Positions 15,935-23,989 of a stretch of DNA of 64,000 nt are shown in pieces (positions within the stretch are counted from its first letter, which is position 1; each line of letters opens with the position of its first letter). The position numbers and the translations under genes were made by a program. The notes under the pieces were generated by a model. It saw only the letters and a list, made by a program, of their open reading frames with translations. It was not told where the DNA came from and did not search any database. Source of the DNA: Alphaproteobacteria bacterium (GTDB lineage Bacteria > Pseudomonadota > Alphaproteobacteria > UBA8366 > Aestuariispiraceae); assembly GCA_033344895.1 (NCBI GenBank), contig JAWPMN010000001.1, positions 3,356,001 to 3,420,000 on the forward strand, given 5' to 3'.

Positions 15935-18604
15935 ATGCAGCTCGACATGAAGACCCTGGTGGGGAAGCTCAACCCCGCCTGCAAGCGGGCCCTGGAACGG
16001 GCTGCGCAGTTCTGCGTTCAGCAGACCAACTTCAATGTCGAGGTCGAACACGTTCTGCTGAAACTGTTGGAGCAGACCGACACGGATGCGGTCCAGGCTC
16101 TGAAGGCTCATGGCGTCGATGTGGCGAGTCTTCTGGAGGATCTACAGGTTTCCATAGACGGTTTCCGGCGCGGCAATACGCGCACCCCGTCCCTGTCGCC
16201 GCATATCAACGATCTTCTGCAGGAAGCCTGGGTTTTTTCGTCGCTGACCCTGGGGCAAAACGCGACGCGGTCCGCGGGCTTGCTGCAGGCGGCCCTGGAT
16301 ACCGAGTCCATTCGGGCGCCCCTGATCGACGGGGCACCGTCTTTCGAGACCATTCCGCGCGACGGGCTGCGCGACGCCTGGAACGAGGTACTGCGCCATT
16401 CGCCGGAAACCATGCCGACTTCGCTGGAAGCCAGCAAGGCGGATGCAAAGGCGGCTCGGGAGCGCCGTAAGGATGCTCGTAAGGTCCAACCCGCATCGAC
16501 GGCGGATCGCGATGACGAAACATCGGGGGCCGAGGGTGAAGCCGATGCGCTCGATCTGTATACCGTATCGCTGACCGACCAAGCGCTGGTCGGCGCAATA
16601 GATCCCATCGTTGGGCGCGACGGTGAGATCCGTCAGATGATCGATATCCTGATGCGGCGTCGCCAGAACAATCCGATCCTGACGGGCGAGGCCGGGGTAG
16701 GAAAGACGGCCGTTGTTGAAGGGCTGGCGCAACGGATTGCGGACGGTGACGTGCCGGAGCCGCTGCGCGATGTCGACCTGCGGGTGCTGGATCTGGCCCT
16801 GCTGCAGGCCGGGGCATCCATGAAGGGGGAGTTCGAGGAGCGGCTGAAATCCGTAATCGATTCCGTCCGGTCATCGACCCGACCCGTCGTGCTGTTCATC
16901 GATGAGGCACACACCCTGATCGGGGCTGGCGGAGCGGCCGGACAGGGGGATGCGGCGAACCTTCTGAAGCCGGCACTGGCGCGGGGAGAATTGCGCACCA
17001 TCGCAGCCACCACCTGGGCGGAGTACAAGAAATACATCGAGAAAGACCCGGCGCTCGCCCGTCGTTTCCAGGTCGTAAAGGTGGATGAGCCGGATCAGGA
17101 ACGGGCCGTTGCCATGGTGCGTGGCCTGGCACGCCGGCTGGAGGATCATCACAGGGTTCGGATACTGGATGAGGCCATCGCGGAGGCGGTGTCCCTGTCG
17201 GCCCGTTACATTGCCGGTCGGCAGTTACCGGACAAGGCCATCGGTGTCCTGGATACCGCCTGCGCGCGGGTGGCCGTCGCCCAGGGGGACCGGCCTGCGG
17301 CGGTCGAGGCGGCGATCCGACAGGTCGAACGGCTGGAGGTCGAGATCGACATCCTGCGCCGGGAACGAATTCTGGAAGACGACCACGCCGAACGTCTCGA
17401 AGGCTTGGAAAAGGCACTTTCCGAAGCCGAGGCGGAACGGGATGACCTGACCGCGCGCTGGGAGGCCGAGCGCGAGATAGCGGATGAAATGATCGCGGTG
17501 TTCGGAAAGCGACTGGACGGTGAGCCGCCGGGACCCGCCTATGCCGACCTGCGGGACCGTCTGGTAGCGCTTCAGGGGGACGACCCGATGGTTCCGATCG
17601 AGGTCAACGGCGACACGGTGGCATCCGTCGTCGCCGGCTGGACCGGTATTCCGGTCGGACGGATGATGCGGGACGACATTCAGGGCGTGATTGACCTGGA
17701 AGACCGGATGAAGGCACGGATCGTCGGGCAGGACCATGCACTGGACGTGGTTGCACGCCGTATCCGGACCTATCGTGCCGGGCTGGACGATCCGGGCAAG
17801 CCGGTAGGCGTGTTCCTGTTCGCCGGCCCAAGCGGTGTGGGGAAGACCGAGACGGCCCTGACCCTTGCAGAGTTGCTCTATGGCGGCGAGCGGAATCTCA
17901 TCACCATCAACATGTCCGAGTTTCAGGAGGCGCATACCGTCTCCGGCCTGAAGGGCGCGCCACCGGGCTATGTCGGTTATGGCCAGGGCGGCGTGTTGAC
18001 GGAGGCCGTTCGCCGCAACCCCTATTCGGTCGTGCTGTTGGATGAGGTCGAAAAGGCCCACCCCGACGTCATGGAACTGTTCTTCCAGGTCTTCGACAAG
18101 GGACAGATGGAAGACGGGGAAGGGATCGAGGTCGATTTCCGGAACACCGTGCTGATCCTGACCAGCAATCTGGGCGACAGGGTCATCATGGATGCCGCCT
18201 TCTCCGGTGAGGACCTGTCGCTGGACGGTCTGGTAACGAAGATCCGACCGGATCTGCTGACTCGCTTCAAGCCGGCCTTTCTGGGGCGCCTGGTCATCGT
18301 GCCGTACCTGCCGCTCGGCCAGGAGGAGATTGCCAACATCGTGACCCTGAAGCTGGACAAGGTCGCGCGCCGTTTCCGGGAAAACAATGGCGCCGACCTG
18401 GTGATCGATCCCGAGATCGCCGCGACGATCGCCGCACGGTCCGGGGAGGTGGAAAGCGGAGCACGTGCCATCGATAACGTCGTGACCCAGAACCTGCTGC
18501 CGACGCTGGCGCAATCCGTTCTGGCGCGAATGGCCGAGGAAAAGCCGTTCGAGAAAGCCTTGGTTCGCCTGGATGGCGGCGGATTCGCCGTCTCCTTCGA
18601 GTGA
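15935..18604 (+). CDS. clpV: T6SS sheath-recycling AAA+ ATPase ClpV (TssH)
   Basis: An 889-residue Clp/Hsp100 ATPase that disassembles contracted TssB-TssC sheaths. It has the double-Clp-like N-terminal domain (residues 1-150), then a charged linker. The first AAA module has Walker A GEAGVGKT (near 250) and Walker B FIDEAHTL. A coiled-coil middle domain follows (about 430-520), then a second module with GPSGVGKTE (near 630) and LLDEVEKAH. The N-domain begins LVGKLNPACKRALERAAQF, characteristic of ClpV rather than ClpB. It is followed after 45 bp by vgrG. Confidence 0.96.
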   Translation: MQLDMKTLVGKLNPACKRALERAAQFCVQQTNFNVEVEHVLLKLLEQTDTDAVQALKAHGVDVASLLEDLQVSIDGFRRGNTRTPSLSPHINDLLQEAWVFSSLTLGQNATRSAGLLQAALDTESIRAPLIDGAPSFETIPRDGLRDAWNEVLRHSPETMPTSLEASKADAKAARERRKDARKVQPASTADRDDETSGAEGEADALDLYTVSLTDQALVGAIDPIVGRDGEIRQMIDILMRRRQNNPILTGEAGVGKTAVVEGLAQRIADGDVPEPLRDVDLRVLDLALLQAGASMKGEFEERLKSVIDSVRSSTRPVVLFIDEAHTLIGAGGAAGQGDAANLLKPALARGELRTIAATTWAEYKKYIEKDPALARRFQVVKVDEPDQERAVAMVRGLARRLEDHHRVRILDEAIAEAVSLSARYIAGRQLPDKAIGVLDTACARVAVAQGDRPAAVEAAIRQVERLEVEIDILRRERILEDDHAERLEGLEKALSEAEAERDDLTARWEAEREIADEMIAVFGKRLDGEPPGPAYADLRDRLVALQGDDPMVPIEVNGDTVASVVAGWTGIPVGRMMRDDIQGVIDLEDRMKARIVGQDHALDVVARRIRTYRAGLDDPGKPVGVFLFAGPSGVGKTETALTLAELLYGGERNLITINMSEFQEAHTVSGLKGAPPGYVGYGQGGVLTEAVRRNPYSVVLLDEVEKAHPDVMELFFQVFDKGQMEDGEGIEVDFRNTVLILTSNLGDRVIMDAAFSGEDLSLDGLVTKIRPDLLTRFKPAFLGRLVIVPYLPLGQEEIANIVTLKLDKVARRFRENNGADLVIDPEIAATIAARSGEVESGARAIDNVVTQNLLPTLAQSVLARMAEEKPFEKALVRLDGGGFAVSFE

Positions 18605-18649
18605 CGGTGATGCCGGTACGGAGATGCGCGGATAGGGGCAGGGCCGGGA

Positions 18650-20833
18650 ATGGCTGAACCCGTCGGCTATACGCAACAGAACCGATATCTGTCGGTGACC
18701 ACACCGCTGGGCGCCGACAAGATGATCCTGCGGGCGATCCGGGGGAACGAGGGCCTGTCGTCCTTGTTCCGCTATGAACTTGAGATGTTCTCCGAGGATC
18801 CGGAAGTCGACTTTTCCAGTATTGTCGGACAAACCGTCACCGCGAAAATCGAGATGTCGGACGGAGAATCGGCGCGCTACTTCGACGGTCTGGTAACGGA
18901 ATTTTCGCAGCATGATTCAGATCCGCGTTTCTGGACCTACCGCGCTGTCATCCGGCCGAAACTCTGGCTTGGTACCCGCAAGACGGATTGCCGAATCTTC
19001 CAGGACATGTCGGTTCCCGACATCGCCGCCAAGGTTCTTGGCGAGATCGGTGTTACCGATTTTGCGGATGAGACCACGTCGTCCTATACGGCGCGGACCT
19101 ACTGCGTTCAGTACAATGAAACCGTCTTCGATTTCCTGAACCGGTTGTTTGAGGATGAAGGCATTTTCTATTTCCATCGCCACGAGGATGGAAAGCACAC
19201 GCTTGTGCTGGCGGACGATGCCGATGCGCATGCGCCCTGTTCAGGATTCGACACCGCAACCTATCGCCCGACCGGCCAGCAGGGACGGGAAGACGAGGAT
19301 GCGATTGTCCAGCTTTCCTACTCGGAACGAGTCGTATCGGACCATTTCGCGACCGACGATTACAATTTCGAGACGCCGTCGACCGAACTGGCAACGACCG
19401 CCGATGGCGACGGCTCCGGGTCCGACATGGAAGTCTATGAATATCCCGGCGGCTACATGGCCAAAAGTGCCGGGGACGGGCGTGCCAATATCAGGGTTCA
19501 GGAGTTTGAGGCCCTGTCGAAGTCTCTCGACGGCCGCTCACAGATGAAATCCTTCACGGCGGGCTACTCCTTTTCACTGATCTGGCACGGACGGGAATCC
19601 CTGAACGACGAATATGTGCTGGGCGACCTTTCGATCCGGGCGGAAGAGGACCGCTATGAGAACACCTTTCGCGCCTTTCCCAAGTCCCTGGCTTTTCGGC
19701 CGGGACGCCGCACGCCGGTACCGCGCATCCACGGTACCCAGACCGCCGTCGTGACCGGCAAGTCGGGGGAGGAGATCTGGACCGATGCATTCGGCCGCGT
19801 GAAAGTGCAGTTCCATTGGGATCGTGAAGGAAAGAAGGACGAGAATACCTCCTGCTGGGTTCGTGTCGCCCAGGGCTGGGCCGGAAAGAGCTGGGGCAGT
19901 TGGTTCCTGCCGCGCGTCGGGATGGAGGTGGTCGTTACCTTCCTGGAAGGCGACCCTGACCGGCCGATGGTTACCGGCTGCGTCTATAACGGCGAACAGG
20001 TGCAGCCCTATACGTTGCCCGACGACCAGACCAAGTTCACGATCAAGTCGAATTCTTCCAAGGGCGGGGAGGGGTTCAACGAATTCCGTTTCGAGGACAA
20101 GGCGGGCGAGGAAGAAGTCTATCTCCATGCCCAAAAGGACTGGAACAGCGTTGTCGAGAATGCGCGGACCACAACGATCAATGAAGCTGACGATTCACTG
20201 ACGATCGAGAAGGGCAACCGAACATCGAAAATAAACACCGGGAACGAGGATCATTATGTCAAGGGGACGCGGACGCTCAAGATTGACGGGGCACAGGACC
20301 ACACGACGGGAGACGGTTTCACCCATGTGGTGACCGGCGACTACAAGCTGACCGTATCCGGGGATCTGACCATCGATGTCGACGGCAATATCAGCATCAC
20401 CGCCGGCAAGAACATCTCCATCGAGGCGGGGCAGAACATCGACAGCGCCGCCGGTCAGAGCATTTCCAACGATGCCGGCATGAATATGGATAATTCGGCG
20501 GGCCAGAACATGACCAACACTGCCGGAATGAACATGGACAACAAGGCGGAAATGAACCTGACCAACAAGGGCGGCATGAACGTGACCGATGACGCGGGCA
20601 TGAAGCTCACTCTGAAATCCGGCATGAACACGGAATCGAAGGCCGGCATGTCGCTGAAGGAGGAAGGGGGCATGTCCATGGAGATGAAGGGCGGCATGAG
20701 CCTGAAGCAAGAGGGGGGGCTGTCTCTTACGGCCAAGGGCGGCCTGTCCGGAACCTACGAAGGCGGTCTGACCGGTACATTGAAGGGCGGGGTCATGGCG
20801 ATGCTGCAGGCCGCCATCGCGAAGCTGGGTTAG
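18650..20833 (+). CDS. vgrG: T6SS spike protein VgrG (TssI) with 17 octapeptide repeats at its C-terminus
   Basis: This 727-residue protein forms the trimeric spike on the Hcp tube. The gp27-like part (early LRAIRGNEGLSSLFRYELEM) is followed by the gp5-like OB region (EIWTDAFGRVKVQFHWDREG) and the hallmark SWGSWFLPRVGMEVVV. Residues 585-720 are 17 uninterrupted octads of the form (A/G)GMN-x4, expected to extend the triangular beta-helix needle. Only seven residues follow, so there is no C-terminal effector domain. It should therefore deliver cargo through PAAR or adaptor proteins. The MORN-repeat gene starts 4 bp downstream. Confidence 0.96.
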   Translation: MAEPVGYTQQNRYLSVTTPLGADKMILRAIRGNEGLSSLFRYELEMFSEDPEVDFSSIVGQTVTAKIEMSDGESARYFDGLVTEFSQHDSDPRFWTYRAVIRPKLWLGTRKTDCRIFQDMSVPDIAAKVLGEIGVTDFADETTSSYTARTYCVQYNETVFDFLNRLFEDEGIFYFHRHEDGKHTLVLADDADAHAPCSGFDTATYRPTGQQGREDEDAIVQLSYSERVVSDHFATDDYNFETPSTELATTADGDGSGSDMEVYEYPGGYMAKSAGDGRANIRVQEFEALSKSLDGRSQMKSFTAGYSFSLIWHGRESLNDEYVLGDLSIRAEEDRYENTFRAFPKSLAFRPGRRTPVPRIHGTQTAVVTGKSGEEIWTDAFGRVKVQFHWDREGKKDENTSCWVRVAQGWAGKSWGSWFLPRVGMEVVVTFLEGDPDRPMVTGCVYNGEQVQPYTLPDDQTKFTIKSNSSKGGEGFNEFRFEDKAGEEEVYLHAQKDWNSVVENARTTTINEADDSLTIEKGNRTSKINTGNEDHYVKGTRTLKIDGAQDHTTGDGFTHVVTGDYKLTVSGDLTIDVDGNISITAGKNISIEAGQNIDSAAGQSISNDAGMNMDNSAGQNMTNTAGMNMDNKAEMNLTNKGGMNVTDDAGMKLTLKSGMNTESKAGMSLKEEGGMSMEMKGGMSLKQEGGLSLTAKGGLSGTYEGGLTGTLKGGVMAMLQAAIAKLG
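20402..20809 (+). repeat. In-gene 24-bp repeats encoding VgrG octads
   Basis: Seventeen consecutive 8-codon units lie within vgrG. Each starts with Ala/Gly/Ser-Gly (once Ala-Glu) followed mostly by Met, Gln or Leu and then Asn or Ser. Asn-rich units at the start grade into Lys/Glu-rich and finally Gly-Leu-rich units. There is no spacer or frame change between units. Confidence 0.85.
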
Positions 20834-20837
20834 CGAC

Positions 20838-21731
20838 ATGGCGCAAGACGGCGAGGCACCCGCAAAAAAGGCCCGGCCCAGGCCGCCGGACGGCATCTAC
20901 CAGGAACGGGACGATGCAGGCCGGCCAAAGGCGGAATATACCATCGCGGACGGCCTGTTGGACGGCGTCGCGCAATTTTACACCGATGGTGAACTCTCCC
21001 AGTGGGCCAATTTCCGCGCCGGCAAGCTGCACGGCGAAAACCGCTTCTACGACGAGGGGGAAATCACCCAGCTGTCGCACCACAAGAATGGCAAGCTGCA
21101 CGGTGAATATGTGGAATACAGCCAGGGCCGCCCGACAGCCCGCCATCACTTCAACAACGGTGTCCTGCACGGCCCGTCGGAGTTTTTCAGCGATGGCCGG
21201 ATGACCCAGCGATCGATCTATGTGAACGGGTTTCTGGACGGCGAGACGGTCTTCTTCGACGATGACGGCGAGGTCCAGCAGACGGTCGTTTTTTCCCGGG
21301 GGCGCAAGGAGGGGTTGTGCGTCTTCTACGACAAGGGCAAACGCCTGATGGAAGTGGAGTTTCGCGGCGACCAGGAGAACGGATGGCTCACCACCTTCTC
21401 ACCAATCGGAAAGCCGATGGCGCGCATTCCCTACAAGGATGGCCGAAAGCATGGAGAAGCACGGTACTTCGACATGGAAGGACATCTGGTCAAGCGGGAG
21501 GTCTTCGCCAACGGCAAGCTGAACGGCCCGGCGATCGAGACCCTTCCGAACGGTACCGTGCTGAAGGAATCCATGTATCGGGATGACAAGCTTCACGGCT
21601 GGGTCATTGAGTACAACCATAAATCGAAGGAGGCTTTCCGCCAGGAGTTTCGTGACGGAGAGCCCATTGGACCGAAGTTGGAGAAAACCCGTTTCGGCAG
21701 GCGGGAACTCGATGACGATGCCGACGAGTGA
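20838..21731 (+). CDS. MORN_2/YwqK-type repeat protein next to vgrG
   Basis: The 297-residue soluble protein is built from about ten repeats of roughly 22 residues. Each has a pattern like FYxDGExxxxxxFxNGKLHGE (for example KNGKLHGEYVEYS and FANGKLNGPAIE). This is the MORN_2 type found in YwqK-like proteins, some of which are annotated as antitoxins. There is no signal peptide. It begins four bases after the vgrG stop and is surely co-translated. By position it is a candidate spike adaptor, effector chaperone or immunity protein. The repeat family is clear; the role is inference. Confidence 0.8.
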   Translation: MAQDGEAPAKKARPRPPDGIYQERDDAGRPKAEYTIADGLLDGVAQFYTDGELSQWANFRAGKLHGENRFYDEGEITQLSHHKNGKLHGEYVEYSQGRPTARHHFNNGVLHGPSEFFSDGRMTQRSIYVNGFLDGETVFFDDDGEVQQTVVFSRGRKEGLCVFYDKGKRLMEVEFRGDQENGWLTTFSPIGKPMARIPYKDGRKHGEARYFDMEGHLVKREVFANGKLNGPAIETLPNGTVLKESMYRDDKLHGWVIEYNHKSKEAFRQEFRDGEPIGPKLEKTRFGRRELDDDADE

Positions 21732-21740
21732 GTTGAATAT

Positions 21741-21755
21741 TTAAACCTTCCTTAA
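21741..21755 (+). promoter_or_regulatory. Exact TTAA-N7-TTAA box upstream of the sensor kinase (CtrA-type site)
   Basis: The sequence TTAAACCTTCCTTAA has two TTAA half-sites separated by exactly seven bases, the CtrA recognition spacing. It sits in the 82-bp spacer before the sensor kinase gene, 58 bp from its ATG. The window also encodes ChpT, which phosphorylates CtrA in Alphaproteobacteria. The last base after the second half-site is G rather than the preferred C. Confidence 0.5.
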
Positions 21756-21813
21756 GGTGTCAGGGTGCTATCCTGTCGCGAATTGAGCGCGCGACAATCT
21801 ATACGGTGCACCC

Positions 21814-23508
21814 ATGTGGGATTTCTTCTCTCTTGATCGGTACATGCCGCATTCAATCTGTTTTGCGGAAGATCCCGATCTCATCGTGACCCATGTCGGG
21901 TCGGATGCGGTTATTGCCTTGTCCTACTTTTCGATTCCGTTGGCGATCCTGTATTTCGCCCGGGAACGAAAGGACCTGGAATTCAGATGGATTGCCCATC
22001 TGTTCATCCTGTTCATCCTCTGGTGCGGCATCACCCATGTCGCCGACCTGGTGACGATCTGGTACCCGATCTATGGGGTTCAGGCGACGGCCAAGATCCT
22101 GACGGCCCTGGCCTCTGTCTCCACGGCAATCGTCGTCTGGGCCATCATGCCGCAATTGATTGCCTTGCCGTCACCGGCCGATCTGAAGGTCGCCAACCGG
22201 GCGTTGCAGGATGAGGTCGAGACCCGGCGCGAAGCAGAGGTCAATCTGCGCCGTGCCCGGGACGAGTTGGAACATCGGGTCGCGGAACGCACGGAGGAAC
22301 TGCAGGACGTCAATCGGCGCCTGCTGGAACAATCCCGGTTTCTTGAATCGATTATCGGCAATGCCGGTTCGGCCATCTGGGTGAAGGGGATCGACAACCG
22401 GTATCAGCTGGTGAACGACGAATGGACGAAGCTGACCGGTGTGGCCCGATCCCGGGCGGTGGGCTACACGGATCACGACTTTCTTCCGCAGGAAATGGCC
22501 GACGCCTTTGTCCGGAACGACCGCAAGGTAATTGCGACGCGTCGCCCGTTACGGGAGGAGGAGCCGCTGACAACCTCCAAGGAGGTCGGCGCAATTGTCG
22601 CGACCAAATTCCCGATCCTGTCCGAAAATGGTGATGTGGTTGCTGTCGGCGGCATCGCGACGGATGTCACGGCATTGAAACTGGCACAGACCGAACTGAT
22701 GGAGGTGAACAAGCAACTGGTCGAGGAAGTTGCGATGCGCGAGCGGGCCCAGATTGAACAGGCTGAGTATGCGCGGCAGCTCGAGATCAGCAATACCGAA
22801 CTGGACAGCTTCGCCCATACGGCATCACACGACTTGAAGGAACCGCTGCGGGGCATCTCGCACTATGCGACTTTCGCATTGGAGGACCATGCGGAGACTC
22901 TTCCCGACGACGTGCGGAAGCGGTTGACGGATATTCGCACCATGGCGTCCCGGCTGCAGGGGACGATCGATTCCCTGTATCGGCTGGCCAAGAGCGGGCG
23001 GCATTGGAACCCGGTCAATCGAACCGACATCGGCGACTGTGCCCGTGCCGCGGTCGATACTCTGACCAGCTACGTATCCTCTCAGAACGCCCGGGTTACG
23101 GTCGCTGAAGACATGCCTCTCATGCGGGTCGACCCGGATCAGGTTCAGCAGCTGTATCGCAACCTGATTTCAAACGGCATCAAGTACAATCGCGCCGACG
23201 CCAAGCTGATTGAGATCGGATGGTTCCGCACTGTCGGAGACCTGCCGGAGGGGCAGTCCCTTTCTGCATTGCCCAGGTCTCAGGGCCCGGTCTTCTTTGT
23301 TCGTGACAACGGGATCGGCATTCCGGAGCAGTCGAGCAGCGAGATATTCACGGTCTTCCGAAAGCTTTCCAACGAGGAAGACAATGGCGAGTCCCATGGC
23401 ATCGGTCTGAGCATCGCCAAGCGCATTGTCGAGCGGCATGGCGGAACAATCTGGACACGATCGGCTGGCGAAGGCGGCTCGGTGTTCTATTTCACTTTGA
23501 TGGCATGA
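21814..23508 (+). CDS. Sensor histidine kinase with an ETR1-like ethylene-binding membrane domain and a PAS domain
   Basis: This 564-residue kinase begins with three membrane helices (about 29-50, 58-80, 88-117) that resemble the plant ethylene receptor ETR1. It has SDAVIALSYFSIPL, matching ETR1 around Asp25/Tyr32/Ile35/Pro36, and WCGITH, matching Cys65 and His69 that hold Cu(I). Here the residues are Asp31, Tyr38, Ile41, Pro42, Cys71 and His75. A coiled coil (125-175), a PAS domain (about 175-290) and a HisKA/HATPase module follow, with H-box SHDLKEP (His339), DNGIGI and GIGLSI. There is no GAF or fused receiver domain. Related bacterial ethylene receptors are known. It heads a three-gene cassette inside the T6SS locus; the ligand here is inferred. 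Confidence 0.88.
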   Translation: MWDFFSLDRYMPHSICFAEDPDLIVTHVGSDAVIALSYFSIPLAILYFARERKDLEFRWIAHLFILFILWCGITHVADLVTIWYPIYGVQATAKILTALASVSTAIVVWAIMPQLIALPSPADLKVANRALQDEVETRREAEVNLRRARDELEHRVAERTEELQDVNRRLLEQSRFLESIIGNAGSAIWVKGIDNRYQLVNDEWTKLTGVARSRAVGYTDHDFLPQEMADAFVRNDRKVIATRRPLREEEPLTTSKEVGAIVATKFPILSENGDVVAVGGIATDVTALKLAQTELMEVNKQLVEEVAMRERAQIEQAEYARQLEISNTELDSFAHTASHDLKEPLRGISHYATFALEDHAETLPDDVRKRLTDIRTMASRLQGTIDSLYRLAKSGRHWNPVNRTDIGDCARAAVDTLTSYVSSQNARVTVAEDMPLMRVDPDQVQQLYRNLISNGIKYNRADAKLIEIGWFRTVGDLPEGQSLSALPRSQGPVFFVRDNGIGIPEQSSSEIFTVFRKLSNEEDNGESHGIGLSIAKRIVERHGGTIWTRSAGEGGSVFYFTLMA

Positions 23509-23557
23509 TGTGGAAGTGGCGCCGCGGGGCGACGCCACCGATGAAACAGGAGGAGGA

Positions 23558-23989
23558 ATGAAAGCCGGGTGCAGCCTGCTGCTGGTCGACGACAACGTGA
23601 TCGACGTGGAATCCGTCTCACGGGCTCTTGCGCGTATTGAGGGCGAGCACCGGCTGCATGCTGCCGACTCGGAGCGGGAGGCTCTGGCGTTCCTTGAGCA
23701 CAGCGTCGACAGGAGCGGAGAGGATAGCCTTCCGGACCTCATCCTGCTTGATCTGAGCCTGCCCGGGACCAGTGGGCTGGAAGTCCTCATGACCCTAAAA
23801 TCCAGTGAAAACTTTAGTCACATCCCGGTCGTTATCTTTTCAAGTTCCCGGTCGGCCAGTGATATAAAATCAGCCTATCGGGCAGGAGCGAACGGGTTTG
23901 TAACAAAGCCCCCGGATTTCGAGTCCCTGATCCAGGCCATGGACGGGATTCTGCACTACTGGGGCAAGGTGGCGGAGTTGCCGCCATGA
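23558..23989 (+). CDS. Single-domain response regulator (Rcp1/CheY-like)
   Basis: A 143-residue stand-alone receiver domain with the acidic pair Asp11-Asp12, phosphoacceptor Asp65 in LILLDLSLPG, a switch Ser in VVIFSSS and the Lys of VTKP. It has no DNA-binding output. The ATG at 23558 is chosen because AGGAGG lies four bases before it; an upstream GTG frame would add 16 unrelated residues. It resembles the small regulators that accompany bacterial phytochrome and ETR1-like kinases. Its stop overlaps the next gene's start (ATGA), so the pair is translationally coupled. It is the likely phosphate receiver of the upstream kinase. Confidence 0.88.
   Translation: MKAGCSLLLVDDNVIDVESVSRALARIEGEHRLHAADSEREALAFLEHSVDRSGEDSLPDLILLDLSLPGTSGLEVLMTLKSSENFSHIPVVIFSSSRSASDIKSAYRAGANGFVTKPPDFESLIQAMDGILHYWGKVAELPP

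Noticed and set aside
17225-18913. 562-codon open frame antisense to clpV
   Set aside because: It lies opposite conserved AAA+ coding sequence and has no recognisable domain or ribosome site; it is a by-product of high GC content.
20402-20809. Tandem 24-bp repeats as a possible CRISPR or satellite element
   Set aside because: The units are contiguous without spacers, keep the vgrG frame and vary as protein octads, so they are coding repeats.
20402-20833. Effector domain at the VgrG C-terminus
   Set aside because: The last 136 residues before the end are octads and only seven residues follow, leaving no space for a toxin domain.
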